A DNA stretch of 64,000 nt, taken from Flavobacteriales bacterium (GTDB lineage Bacteria; Bacteroidota; Bacteroidia; Flavobacteriales_F; PHOS-HE28). The notes under the pieces are model-generated. The model was not told the DNA's origin. It searched no databases and worked only from the letters and a program-made list of their open reading frames with translations. Made by a program: the position numbers and the translations under genes. Location: the NCBI GenBank assembly GCA_016721005.1, contig JADKJM010000005.1, positions 496,001 to 560,000 of the forward strand, read 5' to 3'. Of the stretch, positions 1 through 7,720 are shown piece after piece (within the stretch, counting starts at the first letter, position 1; every line of letters begins with the position of its first letter).

Positions 1-860
1 TTCGAAGTTCGGCGAACAACGCCATCTTCCATGAACGAGCCCGGGATTGAGAAATACCTGGTGTAACACGTCATGGATTGGTCGTATGGGTTAACGACCA
101 GCCGTTGAGCGTAGCCGATGACCCCAGGATCCCCACAGAAGTGATTAATGACCGCGCCGACCCCGTTCCATGGGATCCGGTATGGCCCTGTGCTCTGATT
201 AATGAACTCGATGTGACCGGTCGATATGAGCACCATTCTCGTCACCACCGGAAGATCCCCCATTCGAAATCCATCAGTCCCGAAGGAAGGATCCAATATT
301 CCTTCAGCGGTAAAGCGGCATATGAACGGCACGTTCTGTCTGCCACCGCACAGGTAAAGCGCGTCACCGGGGCCAACGAGCGCATCGTTGAGCGATAAGG
401 ACGTTTCCGGCAATTCCAGGACGCACCGGCCATCAACACCGTAGGTGCTATCCACCCCGCCGTCCATGTTGTATCGTTCAATTACGATGTCATTACCCAC
501 TGGAACGAACCCGCCCGTGTTCCTGCCGATCACGAGCAGCTTGCCATCAGACTGGACATGGATATCTATGAGCGTGCCCACGCTCGTCAACGTCAACAGA
601 CCATTCGCCCAAATGCTCGGAACAAGTGAACCATCCTCGGCCAATCGCACCATACTCACTGTAGGCGTTCCGGATACCCCGTGCCCCACAGCAACCACGA
701 GCCCGCCGTCTGGTAGCGAAACCATTCTCGGGTCCGCGGCCGGAAGAACGTCGATCACCAGACGACCATCCCCATCGAATGACAGATCCAGATCTCCGGC
801 TTGCTGCGCCACCCCTCTCCCAACCAAGGCAACTGCGAGTAAACATAGAAGGGTCCGCAT
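1..860 (-). CDS. Secreted delta-60 repeat (DUF5122-type) beta-propeller protein, C-terminus cut by window edge
   Basis: This reading frame stays open from an ATG at 860 to the left edge, about 286 codons without a stop. The protein begins with a typical signal peptide (MRTLLCLLAVALVGRGVAQQ) and then shows repeats of the delta-60 type: LDLSFDGDGRLV near residue 24, VDSTYGVDG near 140 and LDPSFGTDG near 190, each followed by strands such as DGKLLVIGR. The family is a repetitive secreted propeller, often carried by type IX cargo in Bacteroidota; its biochemical role is unknown. Any C-terminal sorting domain lies outside the window. No other frame here looks coding. Confidence 0.75.
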   Translation of the reverse strand, partial: MRTLLCLLAVALVGRGVAQQAGDLDLSFDGDGRLVIDVLPAADPRMVSLPDGGLVVAVGHGVSGTPTVSMVRLAEDGSLVPSIWANGLLTLTSVGTLIDIHVQSDGKLLVIGRNTGGFVPVGNDIVIERYNMDGGVDSTYGVDGRCVLELPETSLSLNDALVGPGDALYLCGGRQNVPFICRFTAEGILDPSFGTDGFRMGDLPVVTRMVLISTGHIEFINQSTGPYRIPWNGVGAVINHFCGDPGVIGYAQRLVVNPYDQSMTCYTRYFSIPGSFMEDGVVRRTS

Positions 861-983
861 GGGTTCCGGGTTTGTGAACCCGAAAGTAGGTGGATCTACC
901 GTTCATCGGCAAGATGTCGGACTTGGTCGATCAACAATCTCCCGTGAACGAAGGCGGTTGAGCACGGGCGCTAAGACCAGGGC

Positions 984-1988
984 CTACTCGTGATCCCGTC
1001 CGAACCCCTTCTGGTTCTCCTTCCACAATTCCTCCTCCGCCTTCAGCACCAGCTTCAGGCTGTCGCTCACATCCTTCTGTTCCAAGCGGTCCAGGTCGGG
1101 TTGCCCCGCGTTCACCCACGCGCTGTACCAGAAGCTGCCCACGGCGATGATGCTCGCGTTCATGCGCTGTTCCACCATGCCCATCATGGCGTCCTCATAC
1201 GCCTTGGTGAAGTCGGTGCTGTAGCTGCGCACGGTGGTACGGCCGCGCGATTCGATCTGGAACTTGCGATCCTCGGGGAAGCTCTCGCTCAAGCGCTTCT
1301 CGATCCCCAGCACGCTATCCACCAAGAGGTGGCTTGCATGCACCGCCTCCCACGCCGCGGTAAGCGGATCATCGATGTATTCCGCGCGGCCTACGAAGTG
1401 GTCGTAGTTGTCCGCGCTCAACTCCGGGATGCGGCTTTCCCAGAACGCGTGGATGCCGTACTGGTTGGTGAGTTGGCCGTTGTAGTTCTCCGTGGTGTGC
1501 AAGGGCACATGCGCATCGGCGATGTAATGCCCCAGGTCCGCAGCGTTGCGCAGGATGCGGTCCACATCACCGCGCTGGAAGGCGGCGATCAAACGCCCAT
1601 ACATCACTTGGATATGCCACGGCACTATGCCGTACGACTTCAGCGTGTCCTCGGTGTACTTGGTCACCGCATCGTTCCACTTACGCGGCACCACCTCGAA
1701 GGGATCCACGCCGGGCGCTTCGTAGTGATCGATGTCGATGTAGTGGCGCGGCGCTTCATCGGGTACGGCGTAGCGGCGACGGTCGGGATCCACGGCGTGG
1801 TCGCTGATGAAATCGATGTGCCGCTTGAAGAAGGGGAACATCTCCGGCGGCAGGGTGTAGCACGCCATGCGGTTGATGCGCTTGTGGCCGTAGAAGCCCC
1901 AGGCCTGCGCCACTTCGATCACATTCGGCACGAAGAGCAGTGCCAACGTCGCCAACGCTACGAAGAGGAGCAGCGTTTTGCGGATCAT
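984..1988 (-). CDS. Zinc-dependent S1/P1 nuclease / phospholipase C-like secreted hydrolase
   Basis: 334 residues starting at MIRKTLLLF; a longer upstream frame exists but has no signal peptide and runs back into comB. A signal peptide ends at about ...EVAQA, so cleavage would leave an N-terminal Trp (WGFYGHKRIN), as in S1/P1 nucleases, where the terminal Trp and the GxxGH histidine bind zinc. The central motif LGHYIADAHVPLHTTENYNG and the following HAFWESRI match the zinc-binding core of the S1/P1-phospholipase C fold. Nucleic acid versus phospholipid substrate cannot be decided from sequence. It overlaps comB by 4 bases (ATGA), suggesting translational coupling. Confidence 0.8.
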   Translation of the reverse strand: MIRKTLLLFVALATLALLFVPNVIEVAQAWGFYGHKRINRMACYTLPPEMFPFFKRHIDFISDHAVDPDRRRYAVPDEAPRHYIDIDHYEAPGVDPFEVVPRKWNDAVTKYTEDTLKSYGIVPWHIQVMYGRLIAAFQRGDVDRILRNAADLGHYIADAHVPLHTTENYNGQLTNQYGIHAFWESRIPELSADNYDHFVGRAEYIDDPLTAAWEAVHASHLLVDSVLGIEKRLSESFPEDRKFQIESRGRTTVRSYSTDFTKAYEDAMMGMVEQRMNASIIAVGSFWYSAWVNAGQPDLDRLEQKDVSDSLKLVLKAEEELWKENQKGFGRDHE

Positions 1989-2743
1989 GCGGGCTGGGGT
2001 ACCATGCGCACCAACTCCCCGTTCCGCAGGATCGGGATCACGGTACACTGATCGGGCGTGAGACAATACTTGGCGTCGGGCAGCAATTTCAATTGTTCAA
2101 TGCGACGACGACGCGGCGCGGCCTTCAGGATGCTCATGAAGTTGTCGCGCGCGCTCATGTACATGAACTTGGCGGCGATGCTGCTGTCCTCCTCCACGCC
2201 GAACTTGCCGCTATCGAGCAAACGCTCCACCAGCGCACCGGCAAAGACGCTGTCCTCCAGATTGAACTTGTCCTTCCAACCGCTGCAGAGCAACAACACG
2301 TTCTCGTTCTGCGCAACGAGCCATTCGCTCAGCGCGCTAAGGTTGAGGAAGGACCCGATGACCAACCGCGGCGCACTCTTCGCGAGGTTGATCGCCTTGG
2401 TCCCGTTAGTGGTGGTCATCACGATGGTCTTGCCGCGTAGGTCTTGCCCCACGTACGCCAATGGTGAGTTGCCGTACGCGAATCCTTCCACCACTTCGCC
2501 GTTGCGTTCCGCTGCCGCGATGTATCCCGGCTTGCCGATGTACTCCCTCGCCTCTTCAATGGTGGACACCGGGATGATGCGGTCCACGCCACTTTCAAAG
2601 GCCGCGACCATCGCACTCGTCGCACGCAGGATGTCGATCACCACCACGATGCCCATGTCCTCGGCGTACAACGGGTACTGCTGCGGGAAGAAGCAGGTCT
2701 CCACGCGGAACTTGTAGTCGCTATTGCGGATCTCTTCTTGCAT
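1985..2743 (-). CDS. comB: 2-phosphosulfolactate phosphatase family protein (ComB-like)
   Basis: 252 residues from MQEEIRNSDYKF. The protein has the ComB hallmarks: VVVIDILRATSAMVAAFESG near residue 30, a GFAYGNSPL segment, and MTTTNGTKAI followed by VIGSFLNLSAL. In archaea and some bacteria ComB hydrolyses 2-phosphosulfolactate on the way to coenzyme M; in Bacteroidota the family is common without that pathway, so the physiological substrate here is uncertain (sulfolactate or capnine-type sulfonolipid metabolism is possible). Start chosen because the upstream extension is encoded by an intergenic repeat. Its stop overlaps the start of the S1/P1-like gene. Confidence 0.85.
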   Translation of the reverse strand: MQEEIRNSDYKFRVETCFFPQQYPLYAEDMGIVVVIDILRATSAMVAAFESGVDRIIPVSTIEEAREYIGKPGYIAAAERNGEVVEGFAYGNSPLAYVGQDLRGKTIVMTTTNGTKAINLAKSAPRLVIGSFLNLSALSEWLVAQNENVLLLCSGWKDKFNLEDSVFAGALVERLLDSGKFGVEEDSSIAAKFMYMSARDNFMSILKAAPRRRRIEQLKLLPDAKYCLTPDQCTVIPILRNGELVRMVPQPA

Positions 2744-2759
2744 CGTTTGGTAGTTCACC

Positions 2760-2770
2760 GCCAAAATAGG
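2760..2770 (-). promoter_or_regulatory. Putative -7 element in front of comB
   Basis: On the minus strand the sequence reads CCTATTTTGGC, 17 bases before the comB ATG. It resembles the Bacteroidota TAnnTTTG -7 box. No clear -33 TTTG is visible. Confidence 0.35.
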
Positions 2771-2795
2771 TAGCCCGAAAGCGCGGCTTGATCTG

Positions 2796-2992
2796 TACCG
2801 CAAAGAGCACGAAGGGCGCAAAGAATGCCGTTGTCGACTGCCATCCCATTGGGTTTCCTTAGAATGCCTTTGTGTGCTTTGGGCTCGTTGAGATACCGCA
2901 AAGGACACAAAGGGCGCAAAGAATACAGTTGTCCTGCCATGCCGTTGGGTTTCTTGAGTCTCCCTTTGTGTCCTTCGTGCTCTTTGCGGTAC
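2796..2992. repeat. Two tandem diverged copies of an intergenic repeat with inverted ends
   Basis: The gap between comB and gcvT contains TACCGCAAAGAGCACGAAGG at 2796 and a diverged copy TACCGCAAAGGACACAAAGG at 2894, each followed by GGCGCAAAGAAT, then a CCATnCC(A/G)TTGGGTTTC block. The inverse complement of the first arm (CCTTCGTGCTCTTTGCGGTA) closes the element at 2972-2991, and a weaker inverse arm lies at 2867-2895. The whole is therefore two stem-loop units of about 95 bases. Such rRNA-independent repeats are widespread in environmental genomes; no protein is likely. Confidence 0.75.
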
Positions 2993-2997
2993 AATTC

Positions 2998-4116
2998 CTA
3001 ACCCTGCTGTAAGAATGGCAGTTTCACCACCACGCCTTTCAAATGCTTGCCGCGCACATCGATGAGGATCTCGCTGCCCACTGCGGCGTTCGCGGTTGGC
3101 ACGTAGGCCAGGCCGATGGGCTTGTTCAATGAGGGACTCATGGTGCCGCTGGTGACCTTGCCGATGACAGTGCCTGCCGCATCCACCACGGGATGGTCAT
3201 GACGCGGGATACCGCGATCGAGCAATTCGAAGGCGACGAGTTTGCGCTTGACACCCGCCTCCTTCTGCGCTTTCAGCGCGGCGCTGTTCGTGAAGTCCTT
3301 GGTGAACTTGGTGATCCATCCCAGGCCGGCTTCAATGGGTGAAGTAGTGTCGTCGATATCGTTGCCGTAGAGGCAGAATCCCATCTCGAGACGGAGCGTA
3401 TCGCGCGCAGCGAGGCCCGTCGGTTTGATGCCGTGCGGCTTGCCGGCTTCCATGATCGCGTTCCACGCTTTTTCTGCGAGCGGGTTCGGCATGTACACCT
3501 CAAAGCCACCCGCGCCGGTGTAGCCCGTAGCGCTGATCAGCACCAGCCCCACCCCTTTCATCTCGGCGTACATCGCGGTGTAGTACGGCATGCTGGCGAT
3601 GTCCTCCGCGAAGAACCCCTTCAGCGTATCCACCGCCTTCGGGCCTTGCACGGCGAGCAAACTCATGTGGTCGCTGATGTTCTCCAACTGCGCATCGAAG
3701 GTGTTGAGGCTGTTGATCCAGTTCCAATCCTTCTCGATGTTGCTCGCATTCACCACCAACACGTAGTGCGCATCCTCCTTGATCTGCATGCGGTACACCA
3801 GCAGATCGTCCACGATGCCGCCGTCAGCGTTGGGCAAACAGCTGTACTGCACTTTGCCGACCTCGAGCTTGCTCGCGTCGTTGCTCGTTACCTTCTGGAT
3901 CAGGTCCAGCGCACCCGGACCGCGCACGATGAACTCGCCCATGTGGCTCACATCGAACATGCCCACGTGCGTGCGGACGTTCACGTGCTCATCGATCACA
4001 CCGGTGTATTGCACGGGCATCAGGTAGCCCGCGAAGGGGACCATCTTGGCGCCCAGCGCTTCGTGTACGTGCGTGAGGGCGGTCTTCTTCAGGGCGGTGG
4101 CAGTGGCGTCGGACAT
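2998..4116 (-). CDS. gcvT: Glycine cleavage system T protein (aminomethyltransferase)
   Basis: 372 residues, full family length. GcvT transfers the methylene group from the aminomethyl-lipoyl H protein to tetrahydrofolate, releasing ammonia, in cytosolic glycine catabolism and one-carbon supply. Visible motifs: FAGYLMPVQYTGVIDEH and MFDVSHMGEF near the N-terminus, NADGGIVDDLLVYR (folate-site Asp region), ATGYTGAGGFEVYMP mid-protein, GLAARDTLRLEMGFCLYGND, and the barrel domain ending in GKVTSGTMSPSL...GLAYV. gcvH and gcvP are not in this window. Start MSDATATALKK is the first Met of the frame and sits in a normal position for the family. Confidence 0.97.
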   Translation of the reverse strand: MSDATATALKKTALTHVHEALGAKMVPFAGYLMPVQYTGVIDEHVNVRTHVGMFDVSHMGEFIVRGPGALDLIQKVTSNDASKLEVGKVQYSCLPNADGGIVDDLLVYRMQIKEDAHYVLVVNASNIEKDWNWINSLNTFDAQLENISDHMSLLAVQGPKAVDTLKGFFAEDIASMPYYTAMYAEMKGVGLVLISATGYTGAGGFEVYMPNPLAEKAWNAIMEAGKPHGIKPTGLAARDTLRLEMGFCLYGNDIDDTTSPIEAGLGWITKFTKDFTNSAALKAQKEAGVKRKLVAFELLDRGIPRHDHPVVDAAGTVIGKVTSGTMSPSLNKPIGLAYVPTANAAVGSEILIDVRGKHLKGVVVKLPFLQQG

Positions 4117-4299
4117 GAGAGGAAAAGTGAAAGCTGAAAGGTGAAAGAGGAAGGTAGAAGGATGAAGGAGAAAGAGGAAAGAGGAAAGAAGAAAGAAGAA
4201 AGATGAAAAGTGAAAGCTGAAAAGGAAAGGTGAAACTGGCGACTGGTGACTGCTAACTGGCTACTGCAAATTGGCTACTGCTAACTGGTTACTTGTATT
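4117..4299. repeat. Low-complexity intergenic tract: purine-rich GAAAG-type run followed by CTGCTAACTGG-type repeats
   Basis: From 4122 to about 4230 the plus strand is almost pure purine, with units such as GAAAGCTGAAAGGTGAAAG, GAGGAAAG and GAAGAAAG. From 4231 it changes to units of the form (A)CTGGCGACTGGTGACTGC, CTAACTGGCTACTGC and TTGGCTACTGCTAACTGG. It lies upstream of gcvT (minus strand) and downstream of the glycosyltransferase gene. No coding frame or tRNA is seen. Confidence 0.75.
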
Positions 4300-4304
4300 C
4301 TCCT

Positions 4305-5384
4305 TCACGCGATCATGTCCCGGAAGTGCTGAAGATAGCGGTCCTTCCAGGCATCGAGGCTCCAGTCCTTTTCCACGGAAATTCTGGCTTCGGCACCCAT
4401 GCGGCGGCGAAGATCGGCATCGTCGATCAAGCGGCCCAGCTTCGCCACCCATTCCTCCACGTCGTGCGCGAGAAAGCCGTTCTCGCCGTCGCGGATGATG
4501 GTGCTATTCACCCCGACCGGACTCATGAGCGTGGGGATGCCGAGCGCCATGTATTGCAAGCCCTTCAAGCCGCACTTGCCGCGCGCCCACTCGTCATCCG
4601 GCAGGGGCATGATGCCGATGTCCATCGCGCGCAGGTCGTCCAGTTCGGTGTCCTTGCGCCAGGGCAGGCCGGTGATGCCGAGCGTCGGCACGCGGTAACC
4701 GCCATCGCCCACCACACGGAAGGTCACGCGGTCTCCGTACTGTTCGCGGATCGCCTTCAGCGCCGGGATGGCGTACTGGAAATGCTGGATGGTGGTGATG
4801 CTGCCGCTCCAACCGATCACGATGGGTCCGTCCGTGCGACTCGTGCGCGGCTGGTACTCCGTGGTATCGATGGTCGTGGGTACCACCTGGACCTGTTTGT
4901 TGAATTCGCGCGCGTACTCAGCGAGGTAGTCATTGCCGGCGAAGACGCGATCGGCAAGGGCGATGAGTTTGCTCGTCTTGCTCGGGTCCTTCACCCAGCC
5001 CCAGCGGCGGTTGGCATCGCTCACGTTGCTCAGCCAGATGCTGTCGTCGAAATCGTACACGATGCGAGCGCCCTTTTTGCGGAAGGCCCGCTCGAAGTGC
5101 GTGCTGCGCGTCATCAGCGCTTCGCGGCAGATGAAGACGATGTCGAAGTCGGTCATGCGCGCCACGTCGCGGCGGCGCTTGGCCACCGAACGGCGCACGA
5201 AGCGGAGCTTATCAATGAAGTGGCCGGGGGTGTAGAGGTATGTGTCGTCGCTCGCCTCCACCAGGTAGCTCACCTCGCAGCGGAAGCCGTTGGCCTCCAA
5301 GTGCGGCAGGTATTGCTCGAACCGGAACCGCTGGTTCGGACTACGCCCCGGACGGTGGCTGGCAACGAAAAGGATCGAGGGCAT
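4305..5384 (-). CDS. Family 4-type glycosyltransferase (GT-B fold)
   Basis: 359 residues. N-terminal Rossmann-like half starts MPSILFVASHRPGRSPNQRFR, with an acceptor-side ARIVYDFDDSIW segment that is common in this subfamily. The C-terminal donor-binding half has VIGWSGSITTIQHF, then DIGIMPLPDDEWARGKCGLKGLQYMALGIPTLMSPVGVNSTII, which contains the E/K-rich nucleotide-sugar binding loop in a modified form (KCGLKGLQYMA in place of the classical EGxxxxxxE), and NGFLAHDVEEW. It probably builds cell-surface polysaccharide or glycolipid; the sugar is unknown. The nearby epimerase and CapD-like dehydratase support a role in surface glycan synthesis. Confidence 0.88.
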   Translation of the reverse strand: MPSILFVASHRPGRSPNQRFRFEQYLPHLEANGFRCEVSYLVEASDDTYLYTPGHFIDKLRFVRRSVAKRRRDVARMTDFDIVFICREALMTRSTHFERAFRKKGARIVYDFDDSIWLSNVSDANRRWGWVKDPSKTSKLIALADRVFAGNDYLAEYAREFNKQVQVVPTTIDTTEYQPRTSRTDGPIVIGWSGSITTIQHFQYAIPALKAIREQYGDRVTFRVVGDGGYRVPTLGITGLPWRKDTELDDLRAMDIGIMPLPDDEWARGKCGLKGLQYMALGIPTLMSPVGVNSTIIRDGENGFLAHDVEEWVAKLGRLIDDADLRRRMGAEARISVEKDWSLDAWKDRYLQHFRDMIA

Positions 5385-5447
5385 GTCGATCGGGGGATCA
5401 GACGATCAGAAGATCAGACAATGGAACGCAATGGAATGAGGAGCGGC

Positions 5448-5455
5448 CGAAGATA
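5448..5455 (-). promoter_or_regulatory. Putative -7 element for the glycosyltransferase gene
   Basis: Minus-strand TATCTTCG, about 64 bases before the ATG at 5384; it fits the TA(C/T)CTT pattern seen before many genes of this window. Confidence 0.35.
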
Positions 5456-5512
5456 ACCGGGGCGGGTGGTTGGGGGTGAATGGCTCAGGGATGGTTATGC
5501 GCGAGCGCTGAC

Positions 5513-5660
5513 GAGCCTGCGGCTCAAGGCCGCAGTGACGTGCCCTTCCATGGACGTCTTCCATTCCTCGGCCTTATGATGTTCCTCCTGTGATCGTCAT
5601 CGTGATCCTTGGCCGCGATCGCTACCCCCGTAGCCGTCACTGCGGCGCACGCCGCAGTCT
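5513..5660. repeat. Inverted-repeat element with a hairpin at each end
   Basis: The left end contains the hairpin CTGCGGC-TCAAG-GCCGCAG (5517-5535) followed by TGACG. The right end starts CGTCA and contains CTGCGGCG-CA-CGCCGCAG (5640-5657). The two ends are inverse complements of each other around a 100-base core, between the glycosyltransferase start and the GIY-YIG gene. No protein is encoded. The rest of the gap (5385-5512) contains short GATCAGA repeats near 5397-5420. Confidence 0.7.
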
Positions 5661-5675
5661 CGAAACCTTAACAAC

Positions 5676-5972
5676 GTGAAATTCTACTGGGTGTATTTCA
5701 TGGCCAACGCCCGCAACACCACGCTCTACGTGGGCGTCACGAACGACATTGAACGGCGGGTGAAAGAACACAAAGAGCATTTGGACCCGCGCTCATTCAC
5801 GGCACGGTACAACGTGGACAAGCTGGTGTGGTTTGAGGCGCACGACAGCATCATTGCCGCGATCGCACGCGAGAAGCAATTGAAGGACTGGAAGCGCGCG
5901 TGGAAGGACGAACTGATCACGAAGGAGAACCCGGAGTGGAAGGACCTGGCGGCGACGGGGAATTTCGGCTAG
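5676..5972 (+). CDS. GIY-YIG domain endonuclease-like protein, UPF0213-type
   Basis: 98 residues forming a single GIY-YIG domain. The N-terminal strand pair is YWVYFMANARNTTLYVGVTND, where the GIY part is degenerate (WVY) and YIG appears as YVG; the later IAAIAREKQLKDWKRAWK helix contains the Arg and Lys residues conserved in the small stand-alone family, and an Asn/Pro-Glu end (ENPEWKDL). Small GIY-YIG proteins of this type are common in Bacteroidota, frequently in several copies; their biological role is unclear and nuclease activity is not assured. Flanked by intergenic repeats on both sides, so it may be a recent arrival. Confidence 0.9.
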   Translation: MKFYWVYFMANARNTTLYVGVTNDIERRVKEHKEHLDPRSFTARYNVDKLVWFEAHDSIIAAIAREKQLKDWKRAWKDELITKENPEWKDLAATGNFG

Positions 5973-5979
5973 GGGTAAC

Positions 5980-6026
5980 GGGATTGCGTCCCGGTTCGAG
6001 ACCGGGATGACGCGCCGCAATGACGG
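5980..6026. repeat. Palindromic intergenic repeat
   Basis: Nested inverted repeat directly after the GIY-YIG stop: ATTGCG ... CGCAAT outside, GTCCCGGT-TCGAG-ACCGGGAT inside, ending CAATGACGG. It is similar in style to the GTCA(C/T)TGCGGC ends of the element at 5513-5660 and may act as a transcription-stopping hairpin for the convergent genes around it. Confidence 0.6.
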
Positions 6027-6042
6027 CTTCGATAGGAGACGC

Positions 6043-7038
6043 CTACCCCTCCCTCCAACTCGGCGGCAAGCCCTGCTCGATCTCGATGTTGCTGAATTTG
6101 CCGCTGGCGCGCGCGCCGGTGGCTTTCGCCCATGGAGCCATGCGGGCCAATCCCTCCGCAAGTGTCGTCTCCTTCCGCTTGCCGAAGATGCGTTCCACCT
6201 TGCTGTGATCGCTGAAAGCGAAGACCACTTCGTTGCGCGCTTGCAAGTGCTTCAGCTCGCTGCGCAGGTCCATCGCCTCCATGACGAGCGTGGCGAGTTG
6301 GTTCACGGTGTAGGGCGTATCGGCCCCCACATTGAAGACCTCGCCATAAGCGGAGGCGGTCTCCGCGGCCACGGCCATGATGGGTGCGATGTCGCCGATG
6401 TAGGAGAAGGCGCGCTGCTGTTCGCCATCGCCGAAGACGCTGAGGGGCTGCCCTTGCATGAGCTGGTTCATGAAGATGCCCACCACATTGCGGTAGCGGT
6501 CGCCGATGTTCTGGTACTCGCCGTACACATTGTGCGGACGGAAGATGACGTAATCCAGCCCGAACATGTGGCGCGCGGCGGCGAGGTCCATTTCCACGGC
6601 CAGCTTGGCCACACCATACGGGTCCTCGGGCATCGGCCGCATGTCCTCGCGCATGGGCGGTTGCAACGCACCGTACACCGCGATGCTGCTGGTGAAGACG
6701 AAGCACTTCACGCCATGGGTCACGCTGGCGTTGATCAGGTTGATGCTACCGATGAGGTTGTTCTGGTAGTTGAATCGGCGGATGAAGTGCGAGAGCCCCT
6801 CGGCGGCGTACGCGGCGAGGTGGTACACGTAGGTGAAGTGATGCTCGGCAAAGAGTCGTTCGATCAATTCGTGATCGTTGATGGAGCCTTGCACGAAGGT
6901 GGCGCGCGGATCCACCTGATCGGCGAAGCCGCCGCTGAGGTCATCAAAGGCCACCACGGTGTGGCCCATGGCCAGCAATTCCTTTACGAGGTGGGCACCC
7001 ATGAAGCCGGCGCCGCCGGTGACGAGGGAAACAGGCAT
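6043..7038 (-). CDS. NAD-dependent epimerase/dehydratase (UDP-glucose 4-epimerase-like extended SDR)
   Basis: 331 residues. The Rossmann motif LVTGGAGFMGAHLVKELL is at the N-terminus with the acidic ribose-binding residue in VVAFDDLSGG. The catalytic triad region reads FTSSIAVYG and then PYGVAKLAVE, giving the YxxxK pair; HLAAYAAEG and FRPHNVYGEYQNIGDRYRNV match sugar-nucleotide epimerases. It probably interconverts a nucleotide sugar for glycan synthesis. The start ATG is at 7036-7038. Located between a glycosyltransferase and a CapD-like dehydratase, though on the opposite strand from the latter, so the three are a locus rather than an operon. Confidence 0.92.
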   Translation of the reverse strand: MPVSLVTGGAGFMGAHLVKELLAMGHTVVAFDDLSGGFADQVDPRATFVQGSINDHELIERLFAEHHFTYVYHLAAYAAEGLSHFIRRFNYQNNLIGSINLINASVTHGVKCFVFTSSIAVYGALQPPMREDMRPMPEDPYGVAKLAVEMDLAAARHMFGLDYVIFRPHNVYGEYQNIGDRYRNVVGIFMNQLMQGQPLSVFGDGEQQRAFSYIGDIAPIMAVAAETASAYGEVFNVGADTPYTVNQLATLVMEAMDLRSELKHLQARNEVVFAFSDHSKVERIFGKRKETTLAEGLARMAPWAKATGARASGKFSNIEIEQGLPPSWREG

Positions 7039-7122
7039 GTGGTTATTGATGGTGGGCGAAGATGCGTCATCCCGAATGACGCTGCGATGTCAAGACGTGA
7101 TGATCCTCCAAGAGTGGTGTGT

Positions 7123-7416
7123 TCACGGCCCGAAGCGGCGGCTCACCCTGCGGCTTGTATGTCGGAGTTGATGAACGTAGATGCGGTCGCCCTCCACCTC
7201 GAACACGACCCGGTAATACAGCCGTCGGAGTTGGGCGTGACGGAAATTCCCCTTCCGCATTTGGTACCCGTATGGGTTCGCCTTGATGGCTGTGTAACAT
7301 TCAACCAAAGCAGCAACGAATCGTTCACCAGCGCCTTTACGCTCCGTCTCCCGATGGACGTATACCCGCGCTGCCTGCCGAGTAACGCTGGGCGCGACCT
7401 CCAACGAATACTTCAT
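7123..7416 (-). CDS. ParE/RelE-superfamily toxin of a type II toxin-antitoxin pair
   Basis: 97 residues with the compact RelE/ParE fold pattern: an N-terminal strand (YSLEVAPSVTRQ), an amphipathic helix pair (ERFVAALVECYTAIKANPYGYQ), then strands RRLYYRVVFEVEGDRIYVHQLRHTSR, the usual position of basic functional residues. The ATG overlaps the stop of the upstream antitoxin by 4 bases (ATGA), the classic antitoxin-first arrangement. Whether it inhibits gyrase or cuts ribosome-bound mRNA cannot be told from sequence. Confidence 0.85.
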   Translation of the reverse strand: MKYSLEVAPSVTRQAARVYVHRETERKGAGERFVAALVECYTAIKANPYGYQMRKGNFRHAQLRRLYYRVVFEVEGDRIYVHQLRHTSRRVSRRFGP

Positions 7417-7652
7417 TCCTTCTTCCCTTGGCGGATGATCCTGAGCGACTCCTCCTCGCTATGGAACTTCAATTTCCCGCTGATCCGATCCTGCCGTTGC
7501 TGCTCCAGTTCAGCGAGTTCCTCATCGGAAATGTCATTGTCCGTATCACCGTCCTCCCGCCTCAACAACAGCTTGATGGCCTCGAGGACGCTCGTGTTCT
7601 CCTCTTGCGATATCAATTGAAGGATCTCGGTGCGCAATTCAATGGCGGTCAT
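7413..7652 (-). CDS. Antitoxin partner of the ParE/RelE-like toxin
   Basis: 79 residues from MTAIELRTEILQLISQEENTSVLEAIKLLL. The N-terminal helices resemble the small addiction-module component family of Bacteroidota that pairs with ParE-type toxins; the C-terminal half (DISDEELAELEQQRQDRISGKLKFHSEEESLRIIR, shown here only in part as residue pattern) is acidic and probably wraps the toxin. An upstream in-frame extension to 7688 is possible but adds nothing recognisable. It probably represses its own operon through a palindrome near the start, which I could not identify. Confidence 0.78.
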   Translation of the reverse strand: MTAIELRTEILQLISQEENTSVLEAIKLLLRREDGDTDNDISDEELAELEQQRQDRISGKLKFHSEEESLRIIRQGKKE

Positions 7653-7703
7653 GAGGATAGGCTTGATGCTGTAAATGTACTGGAGCACCAGCGCCTCCCC
7701 TTC

Positions 7704-7711
7704 TATCTTTC
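7704..7711 (+). promoter_or_regulatory. Putative -7 element for the CapD-like gene
   Basis: TATCTTTC ten bases before the ATG at 7721, implying a very short leader. It matches the TA(C/T)CTT pattern of the window. Confidence 0.4.
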
Positions 7712-7720
7712 GCGCTCTCC

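Noticed and set aside
2755..2994. Minus-strand 79-codon frame between comB and gcvT
   Set aside because: Consists of the repeat units only (LRPLCPLRYL-type pattern), overlapping the comB upstream region.
4293..5456. Plus-strand open frame opposite the glycosyltransferase
   Set aside because: Antisense shadow in G+C-rich sequence; no family motif.
5990..6006. Hairpin CCCGG-TTCGAGA-CCGGG resembling a tRNA T-arm
   Set aside because: No acceptor stem, D-arm or anticodon arm lies upstream, and the hairpin is part of a larger palindromic repeat.
6007..7620. Long plus-strand open frame (537 codons) opposite the epimerase and toxin genes
   Set aside because: Translation is His/Arg/Val-rich shadow sequence; the opposite strand has a complete SDR epimerase.
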